39,406 nt of DNA from Rhodospirillaceae bacterium (GCA_020852595.1 JADZAK010000171.1:1-39406); one strand, 5' to 3'. Positions 25,649 to 34,219 are shown, counted from the stretch's first letter. Translations and numbers: made by a program. Notes: generated by a model not told the origin, from the letters alone.

Positions 25649-26647
25649 ATGAGCAAGCGGAACGAAAGTGCGCGTGACGAGCTGATGATGACGGTGCCCG
25701 ATAAGCTGCTGTCCGTACGCGACGTTTTTGGCCTCGATATCGATATGAAGGTGCCGGCGTTCTCGAACCGCGGCGACCATGTGCCGGATGTCGACCCCGC
25801 CTACCGCTTCGATCACGACACCACTCTCGCCATTCTCGCCGGCTTCGCGCACAACCGGCGCGTGCTCGTGCAGGGCTATCACGGCACCGGCAAGTCGACG
25901 CACATCGAACAGGTCGCGGCGCGCCTCAATTGGCCGTGCTTGCGCATCAACCTCGACAGCCACATCAGCCGTATCGATCTCATCGGCAAAGACGCCATCG
26001 TGATCCGCGAAGGCGTGCAGGTGACCGAATTCCGTGAAGGTTTGCTGCCCTGGGCGCTGCAGCGTCCCATCGCGCTGGTGTTCGACGAGTATGACGCGGG
26101 CCGCCCGGACGTGATGTTCGTGATCCAGCGCGTGCTGGAAGTCGAAGGCCGCCTGACTCTGCTCGACCAGAACAAAGTGATCCGCCCGCATCCCGCCTTC
26201 CGCCTGTTCGCCACCGCCAACACCATCGGCCTCGGCGATACGACCGGCCTCTATCACGGCACGCAGCAGATCAACCAGGGCCAGATGGACCGCTGGAACG
26301 TGGTCGCGACCCTCAATTACCTGAAGCACGACGAAGAGACCAACATCGTGCTGGCCAAGGTGAAGGGCTACGACACGGCGGCCGGCAAGAAGATCATCTC
26401 GGCCATGGTGGAAGTCGCCGACCTGACGCGCACCGGCTTCATCGCCGGGGACATCTCGACCGTGATGTCGCCGCGCACCGTCATCAGCTGGGCCGAGAAC
26501 AACACCATCTTCAACAACGTCGGCTATTCGTTCCGCGTCACTTTCCTCAACAAGTGCGACGAGACCGAACGCCCGGTGATCGCCGAGTACTATCAGCGGT
26601 GTTTCGGCGAAGACATCGCGGGTAGCGCCGTCGAGGCCGTTGCCTAA
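25649..26647 (+). CDS. cobS: Cobaltochelatase subunit CobS (AAA+ ATPase)
   Basis: The 332-residue AAA+ motor of the aerobic cobalt chelatase, working with CobT and the large CobN subunit to insert cobalt into hydrogenobyrinic acid a,c-diamide. Walker A is G76-Y-H-G-T-G-K-S-T84 and Walker B is ALVFDEYD (142-149), with sensor-like residues in [12 protein letters not shown]. The N-terminal segment ([21 protein letters not shown]) is the CobS signature. cobT follows nine bases downstream. CobN is not in this window. It resembles MoxR-type ATPases and, like them, pairs with a von Willebrand A protein. The gene is preceded by the J-domain gene on the same strand. Confidence 0.95.
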   Translation: MSKRNESARDELMMTVPDKLLSVRDVFGLDIDMKVPAFSNRGDHVPDVDPAYRFDHDTTLAILAGFAHNRRVLVQGYHGTGKSTHIEQVAARLNWPCLRINLDSHISRIDLIGKDAIVIREGVQVTEFREGLLPWALQRPIALVFDEYDAGRPDVMFVIQRVLEVEGRLTLLDQNKVIRPHPAFRLFATANTIGLGDTTGLYHGTQQINQGQMDRWNVVATLNYLKHDEETNIVLAKVKGYDTAAGKKIISAMVEVADLTRTGFIAGDISTVMSPRTVISWAENNTIFNNVGYSFRVTFLNKCDETERPVIAEYYQRCFGEDIAGSAVEAVA

Positions 26648-26656
26648 CGGAAAATC

Positions 26657-28564
26657 ATGAAGCCGCCCTATTCCGGATCGGACAAGGGACTCTCGCGCAC
26701 CGAGACCTTCAAGACCGCGACCACCGCGGCCGTGAAAGGCATCGCGAACCGGCGCGAGCTCAACGTTGTCTACTCGCCCGTCTCCGCCAATCAAAAAAGC
26801 CCGACGATCACGGGCGAAGTGCGCCTGCCCTCGCCGCCCCACAAGCTGACCAAGGAGACGGTCACGCGCCTGCGCGGCGCGGCGGACGCGGCCGCTTTGA
26901 AACTCCGTCACCACAGCGCGGGCGTGCATGCCCGCCGCATGCCGGTGAACAAGGAGGCCATCGACGCCTATAACGTGATGGAACAGGCGCGCGTCGAAGT
27001 GCTCGGCGCGCGCCAATACGCCGGCGTGCGCGGCAACCTGTCGGGCGCCCTTGAACAGCGCCTGGCGCTGGAAGGCTATCAGGCGGCGCGCTCCTATGAG
27101 CAGATCGACCGCGGCGATGCGCTGAAGGTGCTGATCCACGATGCCTGCGAGGGCGCTCCTTTGGGGACGATCGGCACTCATGTGCGCGGCATCCTGAAAG
27201 AAGCCTTCGGCGAAAAACTCGACGCCTCGCTGAAAGACCTCGCCGCCAATATCCACGATCAGAAGGCGAGCGCCGACATCCTGCGCAAACTGATCCAGGC
27301 CTTGAACCTCGAGAACGACGACGCCGAGGAACTCGATCAGGAAGACGACGAGGACGGAAACAACGAGACCGAGAAGGAATCCGAGCCTCAGGAGTCCGAA
27401 GACCAGGACAAGAAAGACGAGAGCTCGGACAACGGCGACGAGCAGGGCCAGACGCCCGCCAGCAGCGAGACGGTGCAGGGCGAGGAGGCGGAATCGGACA
27501 TCGAATCCCAGGGCCAGCCGACCATGGAAGCCGCCGAGGCGGAAGCCGACGCGCAGCAGTCGCGCCCGCGCCCCGGCCATAACCAGGGCCCGCCGGAAGA
27601 GCGTTACAAGATTTACACCACGCGCTTCGACCAGGTCGAAGACGCCGCCAATCTGTGCGACGCCGATGAACTCGTGCGCCTGCGCCTCCAGCTCGACCGC
27701 CAACTCGCCCATTTGCAGGGCGTGGTTTCGCGCCTCGCGAACCGCCTGCAGCGCCGCCTGATGGCGCAGCAGACCCGCAGCTGGGACTTCGATCTCGAGG
27801 AAGGCCTGCTCGACGCCAGCCGCCTCGCGCGCATCGTCGCCAATCCCACCCACTCGCTGTCGTTCAAGCGCGAGAAGGAAACCGAGTTCCGCGACACCAT
27901 CGTGACTCTGCTGATCGACAATTCCGGCTCGATGCGCGGGCGGCCGATCACCATCGCGGCGATGACGGCGGACATCCTCGCGCGCACGCTGGAACGCTGC
28001 GCGGTGAAGGTCGAGATCCTGGGTTTCACCACCAGCCAGTGGAAAGGCGGCCAGTCGCGCCGCCTGTGGAACGACAGCGGCAAGCCGAGCACACCCGGCC
28101 GCCTCAACGATCTGCGCCACATCATCTACAAGGCCGCCGACACGCCGTGGCGCCGCGCGCGCCGCAATCTCGGCCTCATGCTGCGCGAAGGCATCCTCAA
28201 GGAAAACATCGACGGCGAAGCGCTGGCCTGGGCGCATAACCGCCTGGCGGCGCGCCCCGAACAGCGCCGCATCCTGATGGTGATCTCGGACGGCGCGCCG
28301 GTGGACGATTCAACCCTGTCCGTCAACCCGGGCAACTATCTCGAGCACCACCTGCGCGACGTGATCTCATATATCGAGAATCAGTCGGACGTTCAGTTGC
28401 TCGCGATCGGGATCGGCCACGACGTGACGCGCTATTACCGCCGCGCCGTGACCCTCATGGACGCCGACGAGCTCGGCGGCGCCGTGATGAGCCAGCTCAC
28501 CGACCTGTTCGAAGAAGACGTGTGGAGCCGCCGCGGCCGCATGGGCGCGCCCTCGGTGTTTTAG
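26657..28564 (+). CDS. cobT: Cobaltochelatase subunit CobT (VWA domain)
   Basis: A 635-residue partner of CobS. The N-terminal half is helical; about residues 219-265 are a very acidic disordered stretch (Glu/Asp/Gln-rich). The C-terminal third is a von Willebrand A domain with the metal-ion MIDAS motif D421-x-S423-x-S425 in [11 protein letters not shown]. CobT and CobS form the two-tier ring that drives metal insertion by CobN. Length agrees with the family (about 630). It forms a tight unit with cobS. The end of the gene lies 37 bases from the end of the converging LysR gene, with no clear terminator between them. Confidence 0.94.
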   Translation: MKPPYSGSDKGLSRTETFKTATTAAVKGIANRRELNVVYSPVSANQKSPTITGEVRLPSPPHKLTKETVTRLRGAADAAALKLRHHSAGVHARRMPVNKEAIDAYNVMEQARVEVLGARQYAGVRGNLSGALEQRLALEGYQAARSYEQIDRGDALKVLIHDACEGAPLGTIGTHVRGILKEAFGEKLDASLKDLAANIHDQKASADILRKLIQALNLENDDAEELDQEDDEDGNNETEKESEPQESEDQDKKDESSDNGDEQGQTPASSETVQGEEAESDIESQGQPTMEAAEAEADAQQSRPRPGHNQGPPEERYKIYTTRFDQVEDAANLCDADELVRLRLQLDRQLAHLQGVVSRLANRLQRRLMAQQTRSWDFDLEEGLLDASRLARIVANPTHSLSFKREKETEFRDTIVTLLIDNSGSMRGRPITIAAMTADILARTLERCAVKVEILGFTTSQWKGGQSRRLWNDSGKPSTPGRLNDLRHIIYKAADTPWRRARRNLGLMLREGILKENIDGEALAWAHNRLAARPEQRRILMVISDGAPVDDSTLSVNPGNYLEHHLRDVISYIENQSDVQLLAIGIGHDVTRYYRRAVTLMDADELGGAVMSQLTDLFEEDVWSRRGRMGAPSVF

Positions 28565-28601
28565 CCGCTACGCCGCGTTCACTTTGTATTTGGGACGCGG
28601 C

Positions 28602-29522
28602 TTACGCCGCATTCCCCAGCACCGACCGGCCCATGAGGGTGCCGCGGTCGGAGGCGATCACATCCGAGAGGAAGTCGAACACCGCGCGGATCCGCGCGCT
28701 GCGGCGCAGGTCCGCATGTGTCACCAGCCAGATCTCCATGTCGTGCTTGAAGACGTCCGGCAAGAGACGTTCGAGCGTCGGTTCGGCGTCGGCCAGCACG
28801 CAGTCGTGCGCGCCGATGCCGATGCCCGCGAGGGTCGCGGAAAGCTGACCGACGAAGCTCGACGAACGGTGCACGATGCGTTCGGTCACAAAATTCCGCT
28901 CGAGCTTCTGCACACCGGGGTGCGTGCTCATGCTTTCGTCGAAACCGACGTGATAATGATCCTTCAGATCGCTCGGCTTGGTCGGACGACCGTGACGGTC
29001 GAGATAGCCGTGCGAGGCATAAAGCCCCATCACGAGATCGCCCGCCTTCTTGGCGATGAGATCGGGCTGCTCGGGCCGGAACATGCGGATGGCGATGTCG
29101 GCTTCGCGGCGGATCAGGTTGACCGTGCGGTTGTCGACCAGCACTTCGACGCATACGCCGGGATAAGAGGCGTGGAACGCCGCGAGCTTGCGCGGCAGCC
29201 ACAAGGATCCAAGTCCTTCGGTGACGGAGATGCGCACCGTGCCGGTGAGAGTCTGATGCGCCGCTTCCGCCTGACGTTCGATGGCGAGCGCTTCTTCTTC
29301 CACGCGGCGCGCCCCGGCCAGCACCTGCTCGCCCGCGTCGGTGAGAAGCAGGCCGCGCGGCGTGCGTTGAAAGAGCTGCGCCTTGAGTTGTTCTTCGAGC
29401 GCGGCGATCCGGCGGGACAGGGTCGGCTGCGACAAACGCAGCCGCCGCGCGGCTTGAGACAGGCTTCCCGTCTCCGCCACCGCGATGAAATCCCGGAGAA
29501 TGCTCCAATCTAGGTTATTCAT
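28602..29522 (-). CDS. LysR-family transcriptional regulator
   Basis: A 306-residue regulator: winged helix-turn-helix at residues 4-63 (FIAVAETGSLSQAARRLRLS and on to RRIAALEEQL), a linker helix, and a periplasmic-binding-like effector domain from about residue 90. The subfamily sign 'IAIRMFRPEQPDLIAKKAGDL' is seen in regulators that often control their divergent neighbour. The start is ATG 29522. The gene diverges from the small exported protein at 29635, and the gap holds an inverted repeat of the T-N11-A type. The effector is unknown. Confidence 0.93.
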   Translation of the reverse strand: MNNLDWSILRDFIAVAETGSLSQAARRLRLSQPTLSRRIAALEEQLKAQLFQRTPRGLLLTDAGEQVLAGARRVEEEALAIERQAEAAHQTLTGTVRISVTEGLGSLWLPRKLAAFHASYPGVCVEVLVDNRTVNLIRREADIAIRMFRPEQPDLIAKKAGDLVMGLYASHGYLDRHGRPTKPSDLKDHYHVGFDESMSTHPGVQKLERNFVTERIVHRSSSFVGQLSATLAGIGIGAHDCVLADAEPTLERLLPDVFKHDMEIWLVTHADLRRSARIRAVFDFLSDVIASDRGTLMGRSVLGNAA

Positions 29523-29538
29523 GATATTTACCGCTCTT

Positions 29539-29562
29539 ATTCCGTTTTAAGGAATGTTATTC
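29539..29562. promoter_or_regulatory. Candidate LysR operator
   Basis: ATTCC and GGAAT flank seven bases (29539-29555), giving the T-N11-A layout of LysR-type sites. A second dyad, GAAT-GTT-ATTC (29552-29562), overlaps it. It lies between the LysR gene and the divergent small exported protein, 17 bases upstream of the LysR start codon. Confidence 0.5.
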
Positions 29563-29591
29563 ACGGTTTTCTAGCCTATTTTCCCCCGCGT

Positions 29592-29609
29592 CTGAAGCGG
29601 GAGCTTCAG
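29592..29609 (+). promoter_or_regulatory. Leader hairpin before the small exported protein
   Basis: CTGAAGC and GCTTCAG close a four-base loop, a 7-bp perfect hairpin about 12 bases before the AGGAGA ribosome site of the gene at 29635. It may stabilise the leader; there is no T run, so it is not a terminator. Confidence 0.35.
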
Positions 29610-29634
29610 GAATTCTTCTCCAGGAGATTAAGTC

Positions 29635-30093
29635 ATGGGAAAAAAGGCATTTTTTAGGCTCTCTTTTGCCGCGGTTGTCGCCGGAGCGGCTCTTTTCGCC
29701 CTTTCCGCGCCGTCCAAGGCGGCCGAGACCCAGCTGATCTGGTCGGCGAACGCGCCGGCCGTGAACCAGTCGACCGAGGCGCTGTCCAAAGGCCGGCACG
29801 CCCAGGCCATCCGCTTCGCCAAGGACGTGCTGCGCGCCAAGACCCAGCCCGCGAATCACCTGATCGCCCGCCAGAACCTGTGCCTCGCCTATCTCGCGCA
29901 GGGCAAGGCCGACGACGCAAAGTCCTATTGCGACGCGGCGCTCAGCGCCGAGGCCCGCACGCGGATCACCGAAAAGGACGGCCGCCTCGTGGCCGCCGCC
30001 GATACAGCCGAAGCCGGCGCCGCGACCCTTGAAGCCGCCGTGCGCGCCAACGTCGCCCGTGCTCAAGGCAGCGCCCTCGCGGAGAACCGCTAA
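29635..30093 (+). CDS. Small exported protein with TPR-like repeat
   Basis: A 152-residue protein with a signal peptide (KKAFFRLSFAAVVAGAALF, cut near SKA-AET, residue 29). The mature part has a helical pair resembling a tetratricopeptide repeat (about 46-105: ALSKGRHAQAIRFAKDVL and NLCLAYLAQGKADDAKSYCDAAL) with two Cys that could form a disulfide in the periplasm. An AGGAGA ribosome site is well placed. It is divergent from a LysR gene with an operator-like palindrome in the gap, so it is probably the regulator's target. A strong terminator follows, so the gene is transcribed alone. Function unknown. Confidence 0.85.
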   Translation: MGKKAFFRLSFAAVVAGAALFALSAPSKAAETQLIWSANAPAVNQSTEALSKGRHAQAIRFAKDVLRAKTQPANHLIARQNLCLAYLAQGKADDAKSYCDAALSAEARTRITEKDGRLVAAADTAEAGAATLEAAVRANVARAQGSALAENR

Positions 30094-30129
30094 ACAGGCG
30101 GGCCGAAGCCAAAGTAAAATGGCAAAATA

Positions 30130-30159
30130 AAAAAGCCCGCTGGAAACAGCGGGCTTTTT
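30130..30159. terminator. Bidirectional rho-independent terminator
   Basis: A perfect 13-bp stem (30130-30142 with 30147-30159) with a GAAA loop, A run before and T run after. It ends both the small exported protein (plus strand) and rpmB (minus strand). Confidence 0.95.
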
Positions 30160-30180
30160 CGTGTTCGGTTCAGACGCCGA

Positions 30181-30474
30181 TTAAGCGGCGATCTTGGCCT
30201 GGGCGCGCTTGATGCGGCGCTTGATCACCAGCGCGCTCTCTTCGAGCTTCGCATCCGGCGTCGAGAGCAGGAACGCATCGATACCGCCGCGCTTCTCGAT
30301 GGTGCGCAGACCGTTCGACGAAACGCGCAGGCGCACGCGCTGGCGCAGCACGTCCGAGAGCAACGTGACCTGATGCAGGTTCGGCAGGAACCGGCGACGG
30401 GTCTTGTTGTTGGCGTGACTGACGTTGTTGCCGCTTTGAACGCCGCGGCCGGTGGCTGCACAACGGCGTGCCAT
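30181..30474 (-). CDS. rpmB: 50S ribosomal protein L28
   Basis: A 97-residue basic ribosomal protein. It starts [20 protein letters not shown], has the [17 protein letters not shown] motif of bacterial L28, and continues through [18 protein letters not shown] to a Lys/Arg-rich end. Length is normal for Alphaproteobacteria. An AAGGA ribosome site lies upstream of ATG 30474, and a TATAAA-like element a little further (about 30486-30491) may be its -10. Only Cys5 is seen, so no zinc ribbon. It is a single-gene unit closed by a shared terminator. Confidence 0.97.
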   Translation of the reverse strand: MARRCAATGRGVQSGNNVSHANNKTRRRFLPNLHQVTLLSDVLRQRVRLRVSSNGLRTIEKRGGIDAFLLSTPDAKLEESALVIKRRIKRAQAKIAA

Positions 30475-30603
30475 GGCTCAAATCCTTTATAAAAGCGGGG
30501 TTTCCCACCTGAGGGACCCCCGGAAAGCCCGGCGTTGTACCTGTTGAGGGCCCTATGGTCAAGGGACTCTGGCGGGCGAACCGTCAGAGAAAAGCGAGGC
30601 TTT

Positions 30604-30978
30604 TCAACGCTTTGTTAGGGCCCGAGTCGATTTGGGCGCCGGCGCCGCCTCGCCGAGGAGCTCGCGGATGCCCACCAGCACCAGGAATCGCTTCAAATCG
30701 TGGCCCATCAGGCGCTTCAGGGCGCCGTCGGCCTGCTGGAGGCTCAGCATGCGTTCGGTGGCCTCGGGATCGCGGCCCGGGCGGGGGATCTTGGCGCGGT
30801 ATTCGTCGAGCTGGCGTTCCAGCGCATCGCGGACGTGCGAGCGTCCGGCCCGGTGCGCGGCCAGAGCGTCTTTCAGGAGGGCCGCGCGTTCGGACGGCGC
30901 GAGCACCGTCTTCTGCCTGGGCTTTGCCGCCTTCGGCTTGGGCTTGCCGCCCAACAGGGAGCGCAGCCAGCCGGTCAT
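30604..30978 (-). CDS. Small basic protein of unknown function, partner of the membrane coiled-coil gene
   Basis: A 124-residue basic soluble protein I do not recognise. It opens MTGWLRSLLGGKPKPKAAKP and is then helical (about 27-110), with a DALERQLDEYRAKIP segment and a hydrophobic helix DLKRFLVLVGIRELLG near the end. Its ATG shares one base with the stop of the 263-residue membrane protein (TAATG), so the pair is translationally coupled. A cytoplasmic partner of that membrane coiled coil is a natural inference. No catalytic residues are evident. Confidence 0.75.
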   Translation of the reverse strand: MTGWLRSLLGGKPKPKAAKPRQKTVLAPSERAALLKDALAAHRAGRSHVRDALERQLDEYRAKIPRPGRDPEATERMLSLQQADGALKRLMGHDLKRFLVLVGIRELLGEAAPAPKSTRALTKR

Positions 30979-31769
30979 TACGCGTCCGCTCCGGCGGGTT
31001 CGAGACGGCGCGAGAGGCCGTCGAGCCGTTCACGCAGATCGTCGGCCGCTTCGTCCACCTGCACATGCGGGATGGCCGCGAGCGTCGCGAGATCGTCGGC
31101 TTGTTTGAACAAGCGGTATCCCCGGCCCAGCGCGCCGTCCTCGATGACCGCGCGCAGGAGCTTGTCGCTGCGCGCGAGATCGGCGAGCTGTTCGTACCGG
31201 CGCACAAAGCCGGCGAGCGCCGCGCGCGCGGCCTGATCGCGCACCGCCGCCTCGCCGATCCGCTCGGCGATGTCGGGATGCGCGCCCGCGAAATTGAGGA
31301 AGGCCTGCACGAAAACAGCCGTATCGCCGGCGCCGAAGCGCGCCCATGTCGCGGCGACCGCATCGCGTTTCATGACGCCGAGGCGCTCGGCAAGCACCGC
31401 GGCGCTCGACGCGAGATCCTGGAGCGCGAGTTTGCGCGTATCCGCCGACAAGGCTTCGACGGACTGCTTTTGCATTTCGGTGATGGAGCGCGCGAGGGTT
31501 TCCGCCTGCTGTTGCGTCCGGCGTTCCTGGTTCGCGAGTTCGGCGAAGCGCTGCATCATGAGCGCGGCGGCGCGGCGCTGCTCGAGCACCACCATGACAA
31601 GCCACAGCGCGACCAGCGGGCCGGCGGTCGCCGTCAAAAGCGCGGCGAGCGCCATGGGCTCGAGGGCCATCAGCCCAGGCCACGACATTTGCGAGAGATA
31701 CAGACCCACGACCGCGAGCCAGACGACGGTGGCCGCGACGGCGACGACAAACGGGATGCGTTCTTTCAT
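30978..31769 (-). CDS. Membrane protein with coiled coil, unknown function
   Basis: A 263-residue protein with two transmembrane helices near the N-terminus (about 6-28 and 40-62) and a long cytoplasmic part. The first portion of that part (about 64-110, Glu/Gln/Ala-rich, QQQAETLARSITEMQKQSVEAL) is a likely coiled coil, and the rest is helical. No enzymatic motif is seen; the topology recalls small scaffolds or chemoreceptor-like stalks, but there is no HAMP or methyl-accepting domain. It is translationally coupled to the basic protein downstream. Upstream it diverges from the Nudix gene, sharing a palindrome-bearing 74-base gap. Confidence 0.75.
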   Translation of the reverse strand: MKERIPFVVAVAATVVWLAVVGLYLSQMSWPGLMALEPMALAALLTATAGPLVALWLVMVVLEQRRAAALMMQRFAELANQERRTQQQAETLARSITEMQKQSVEALSADTRKLALQDLASSAAVLAERLGVMKRDAVAATWARFGAGDTAVFVQAFLNFAGAHPDIAERIGEAAVRDQAARAALAGFVRRYEQLADLARSDKLLRAVIEDGALGRGYRLFKQADDLATLAAIPHVQVDEAADDLRERLDGLSRRLEPAGADA

Positions 31770-31774
31770 ATGGG

Positions 31775-31808
31775 TGATTCTAGATCAAACCGCGTTCAGA
31801 TAGAATCA
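31775..31808. promoter_or_regulatory. Inverted repeat in divergent promoter region
   Basis: TGATTCTA (31775-31782) and TAGAATCA (31801-31808) are perfect mirror arms 18 bases apart, in the 74-base gap between divergent genes. Each arm contains TAGAAT on one strand, so they may be paired -10 elements, an operator, or both. Confidence 0.45.
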
Positions 31809-31843
31809 GACTTTACCTGCAAGATTGTTGGAATGGTCCGTTC

Positions 31844-32707
31844 ATGAGCTATCTCGATAAAGTTAATCTATGCAACCGCTGGCGGCCCAAACGCTTCGCG
31901 CCGTTTACGGTGGGAGGCGCCCAGGTGGGGTGGATCACCCACGAGCGGGTGCGCGCGCTGAAGCATTTCAAGAGGGTTTTCGTGCCCGCGAAAGGCGGCA
32001 TCGCCCTGAACCCGAAGCTCAAAACCCCGAAGGCGCGCACGGAAGCGATCAAGGAAATCGCGGCGCAGCTGCGCAAAACCGGGCACTTTCCGGGCCTGCG
32101 CAAGGAGCTTTACGCGGTGAAAAACCGCTGGAGCGAGAGCGAATATTTCCGGCTGGACCGCGGCCTGGTCCCCGCGTTCGGGGTGCGCGCCTACGGCGTG
32201 CATGTGAACGGTTTCGTGAAGAGGAAGGACGGCCTCCACCTGTGGATCGGGACGCGCGCGAAGGGCCGCATGATCGAGCCCGGCAAGCTCGACAATATGG
32301 TCGCGGGCGGCCAGCCGGCGGGCCTGTCGCTGATCAAGAACGTCGTCAAGGAATGCGAAGAAGAGGCGTCCATCGGCGCGGCGCGCGCCAAGACCGCCAG
32401 GCCGGCCGGCGTCATCACCTACGTCTGCGAACGCGACGGCGGCCTGCGCGCCGACACGCTGTTCTGCTTCGACCTCGAGATGCCCTTGAGCGCCAAACCC
32501 AAACCGTCCGAGGAGATCGTGAGCTTTGAACTGATGCCGGTGCGCGAAGCCCTGCGGCTGGTGCGGACCACCAAGCGGTTCAAGTTCAACGTCGGCCTGG
32601 TGATCGTCGATTTCGCCATTCGTAACGGCCTGATCACGCCTGAAAAAGACAAGGATTTCGAGGCGATCGTCGCGGGTCTCCACACATACCCACAACCGGT
32701 TGTGTAG
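31844..32707 (+). CDS. DUF4743-domain Nudix hydrolase
   Basis: A 287-residue protein with a DUF4743 N-terminal domain (about 1-115) and a Nudix hydrolase domain. The Nudix box at residues 155-177 (GGQPAGLSLIKNVVKECEEE) has KECEEEAS in place of REUxEExG, keeping the metal-binding Glu core but not every canonical position. This two-part layout is best known from eukaryotic proteins near thiamine pyrophosphokinase and from scattered Proteobacteria. The likely reaction is cleavage of a nucleoside-diphosphate-linked or thiamine-diphosphate-like compound; the substrate is not known from sequence. It diverges from the membrane coiled-coil gene, and accA follows 181 bases downstream. Confidence 0.88.
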   Translation: MSYLDKVNLCNRWRPKRFAPFTVGGAQVGWITHERVRALKHFKRVFVPAKGGIALNPKLKTPKARTEAIKEIAAQLRKTGHFPGLRKELYAVKNRWSESEYFRLDRGLVPAFGVRAYGVHVNGFVKRKDGLHLWIGTRAKGRMIEPGKLDNMVAGGQPAGLSLIKNVVKECEEEASIGAARAKTARPAGVITYVCERDGGLRADTLFCFDLEMPLSAKPKPSEEIVSFELMPVREALRLVRTTKRFKFNVGLVIVDFAIRNGLITPEKDKDFEAIVAGLHTYPQPVV

Positions 32708-32846
32708 CCGTCACATTACGTCTGCTACATGTCGAGGACGGGGGTCGCCCGGTGGTTGACTTTTTAACCTTAGATCGTCATTTCTACGCGCCTTTCGCGG
32801 CGCAAACTTAATCCAAGGTTCACAGGACCCGCGCCGCAGCCTAAGA

Positions 32847-32863
32847 TTCCGGAAAAACCGGAA
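32847..32863. promoter_or_regulatory. Inverted repeat in the accA leader
   Basis: TTCCGG and CCGGAA flank five A, 26 bases before the accA start. It could be an operator or a leader hairpin. A TTGACT at 32756-32761 could be a -35 for the accA promoter, but no good -10 follows. Confidence 0.35.
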
Positions 32864-32888
32864 CGTGAGTGTGGAGCTAACGTAGGCC

Positions 32889-33842
32889 ATGCACTTTCTG
32901 GACTTCGAAAAACCGATTGCCGAGCTCGAAGGCAAGATCGCCGAGCTGCGGCATTTGTCGGACACCGACGGCATCAACATTGCCGAGGAAGTCAGCCGCC
33001 TGCAGACGCGGGTCGATAAGGACCTGCGCTCGGCTTACGCCAAACTCACCCCGTGGCAGAAGACGCAAGTCGCGCGCCACCCGGACCGTCCGCACGCGAT
33101 CGACTATCTCAAAGCGCTGGTCGACGATTTCATGCCGCTGGCCGGCGACCGCAGCTTCGGCGAAGACGCCGCTGTGATCGGCGGCCTCGGCCGTTTCCTC
33201 GGCCGCTCGGTGATGGCGATCGGCCTCGAGAAGGGCCGCGACACCGAGACCCGCCTCAAACACAATTTCGGCATGGCGCGCCCCGAGGGCTATCGCAAGG
33301 CCAAGCGCCTGATGGAACTCGCCGATCGTTTCGGCGTGCCGATCATCACCTTCGTCGACACCGCCGGCGCCTATCCGGGCGTGGACGCGGAAGAGCGCGG
33401 CCAGGCAGAAGCCATCGCGCGCTGCATCGACACCTGTCTCAATGTGCGCGTGCCGCTCATTTCGATCGTCATCGGCGAAGGCGGCTCGGGCGGCGCGATC
33501 GCGCTCGCCACCGGCAACGTCGTGCTGATGCTCGAACACTCGATCTATTCCGTGATCTCGCCGGAAGGCTGCGCTTCGATCCTGTGGCGCGACCACGGCC
33601 AGGCGAAGACCGCCGCCGAAGCCCTGCGCCTGACCGCGCAGGACCTGCAACGTCTCGGCGTCATCGACGGCATCATTCCCGAGCCCATCGGCGGCGCGCA
33701 CCGCGCGGTGGACGCGACCTTCGCCGCTGTCCGCGACGCGATCGACATGCACATGAACCAGCTCGTGCGCATCGATCCGGGCCAACTGCGCGCGCGGCGC
33801 CGGGATAAGTTCCTGCAAATGGGACGGAACGGGCTGGAGTAA
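32889..33842 (+). CDS. accA: Acetyl-CoA carboxylase, carboxyltransferase alpha subunit
   Basis: The 317-residue alpha subunit of the carboxyltransferase that, with AccD, makes malonyl-CoA for fatty acid synthesis. The N-terminal helix MHFLDFEKPIAELEGKIAEL is typical. The crotonase-like core is shown by DRSFGEDAAVIGGLGRFLG, the FGMARPEGYRKAKRLMELA stretch, FVDTAGAYPGVDAEERGQ and the oxyanion-hole segment GEGGSGGAIALA. Length is normal. It is the only acc gene here, as is usual in this group where accD sits elsewhere. The leader holds an inverted repeat, and a small hairpin lies between its stop and the converging ynfA-like gene. Confidence 0.96.
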   Translation: MHFLDFEKPIAELEGKIAELRHLSDTDGINIAEEVSRLQTRVDKDLRSAYAKLTPWQKTQVARHPDRPHAIDYLKALVDDFMPLAGDRSFGEDAAVIGGLGRFLGRSVMAIGLEKGRDTETRLKHNFGMARPEGYRKAKRLMELADRFGVPIITFVDTAGAYPGVDAEERGQAEAIARCIDTCLNVRVPLISIVIGEGGSGGAIALATGNVVLMLEHSIYSVISPEGCASILWRDHGQAKTAAEALRLTAQDLQRLGVIDGIIPEPIGGAHRAVDATFAAVRDAIDMHMNQLVRIDPGQLRARRRDKFLQMGRNGLE

Positions 33843-33852
33843 CATCCCCCGT

Positions 33853-33876
33853 TGTCATCGCCCGGCTAAACCGGGC
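33853..33876. repeat. Half copy of the palindromic unit seen at 24516
   Basis: TGTCATCGCCCGGCT matches the left arm of the other copy. It ends in a local 6-bp hairpin (GCCCGG with CCGGGC, five-base loop, 33860-33876). It lies between the converging stops of accA and the YnfA gene. Confidence 0.5.
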
Positions 33877-33884
33877 TGGTCGGG

Positions 33885-34205
33885 TCAACGCGGACTGTAG
33901 ATAATCACCGCCGCGCCGGCGAGGCACAGCCCTGCGCCCGCCAGATCCCAGCGGTCGGGCGGCGACTTTTCCACCAGCCACATCCAGACGAGCGAAGCGG
34001 CGATATAGACGCCGCCGTAGGCGGCGTAGGCGCGGCCCGCGAAGCCGCTTTCCACGAGGGTCAGGAGCCAGGCGAACAGGCAGAGGCTGAGAGCGCCCGG
34101 AACGACCCAAAGCGCGGACGCATTGAGCCTGAGCCAGGCCCAGAAGGCGAAGCAGCCCGCGATTTCGGCGCACGCCGCCGCACTGTAGATCAGCCCCGTT
34201 TTCAT
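33885..34205 (-). CDS. YnfA / UPF0060 family membrane protein
   Basis: A 106-residue membrane protein with four transmembrane helices and short loops, the YnfA (UPF0060) layout. The signature [16 protein letters not shown] (12-27) and [20 protein letters not shown] (57-76) are clear. Relatives are small-multidrug-resistance-like and the Escherichia coli and Shigella proteins have been tied to drug efflux; function here is unproven. An AGGAAG ribosome site precedes the ATG. It diverges from a LysE-type exporter with only 14 bases between start codons, so both promoters must overlap coding sequence or one gene is read from a very short leader. Confidence 0.93.
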   Translation of the reverse strand: MKTGLIYSAAACAEIAGCFAFWAWLRLNASALWVVPGALSLCLFAWLLTLVESGFAGRAYAAYGGVYIAASLVWMWLVEKSPPDRWDLAGAGLCLAGAAVIIYSPR

Positions 34206-34219
34206 TCTATCTTCCTAAC

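Noticed and set aside
25550-28237. An 895-residue frame antisense to cobS and cobT
   Set aside because: Composition of a GC-codon shadow; cobS and cobT are certain on the other strand.
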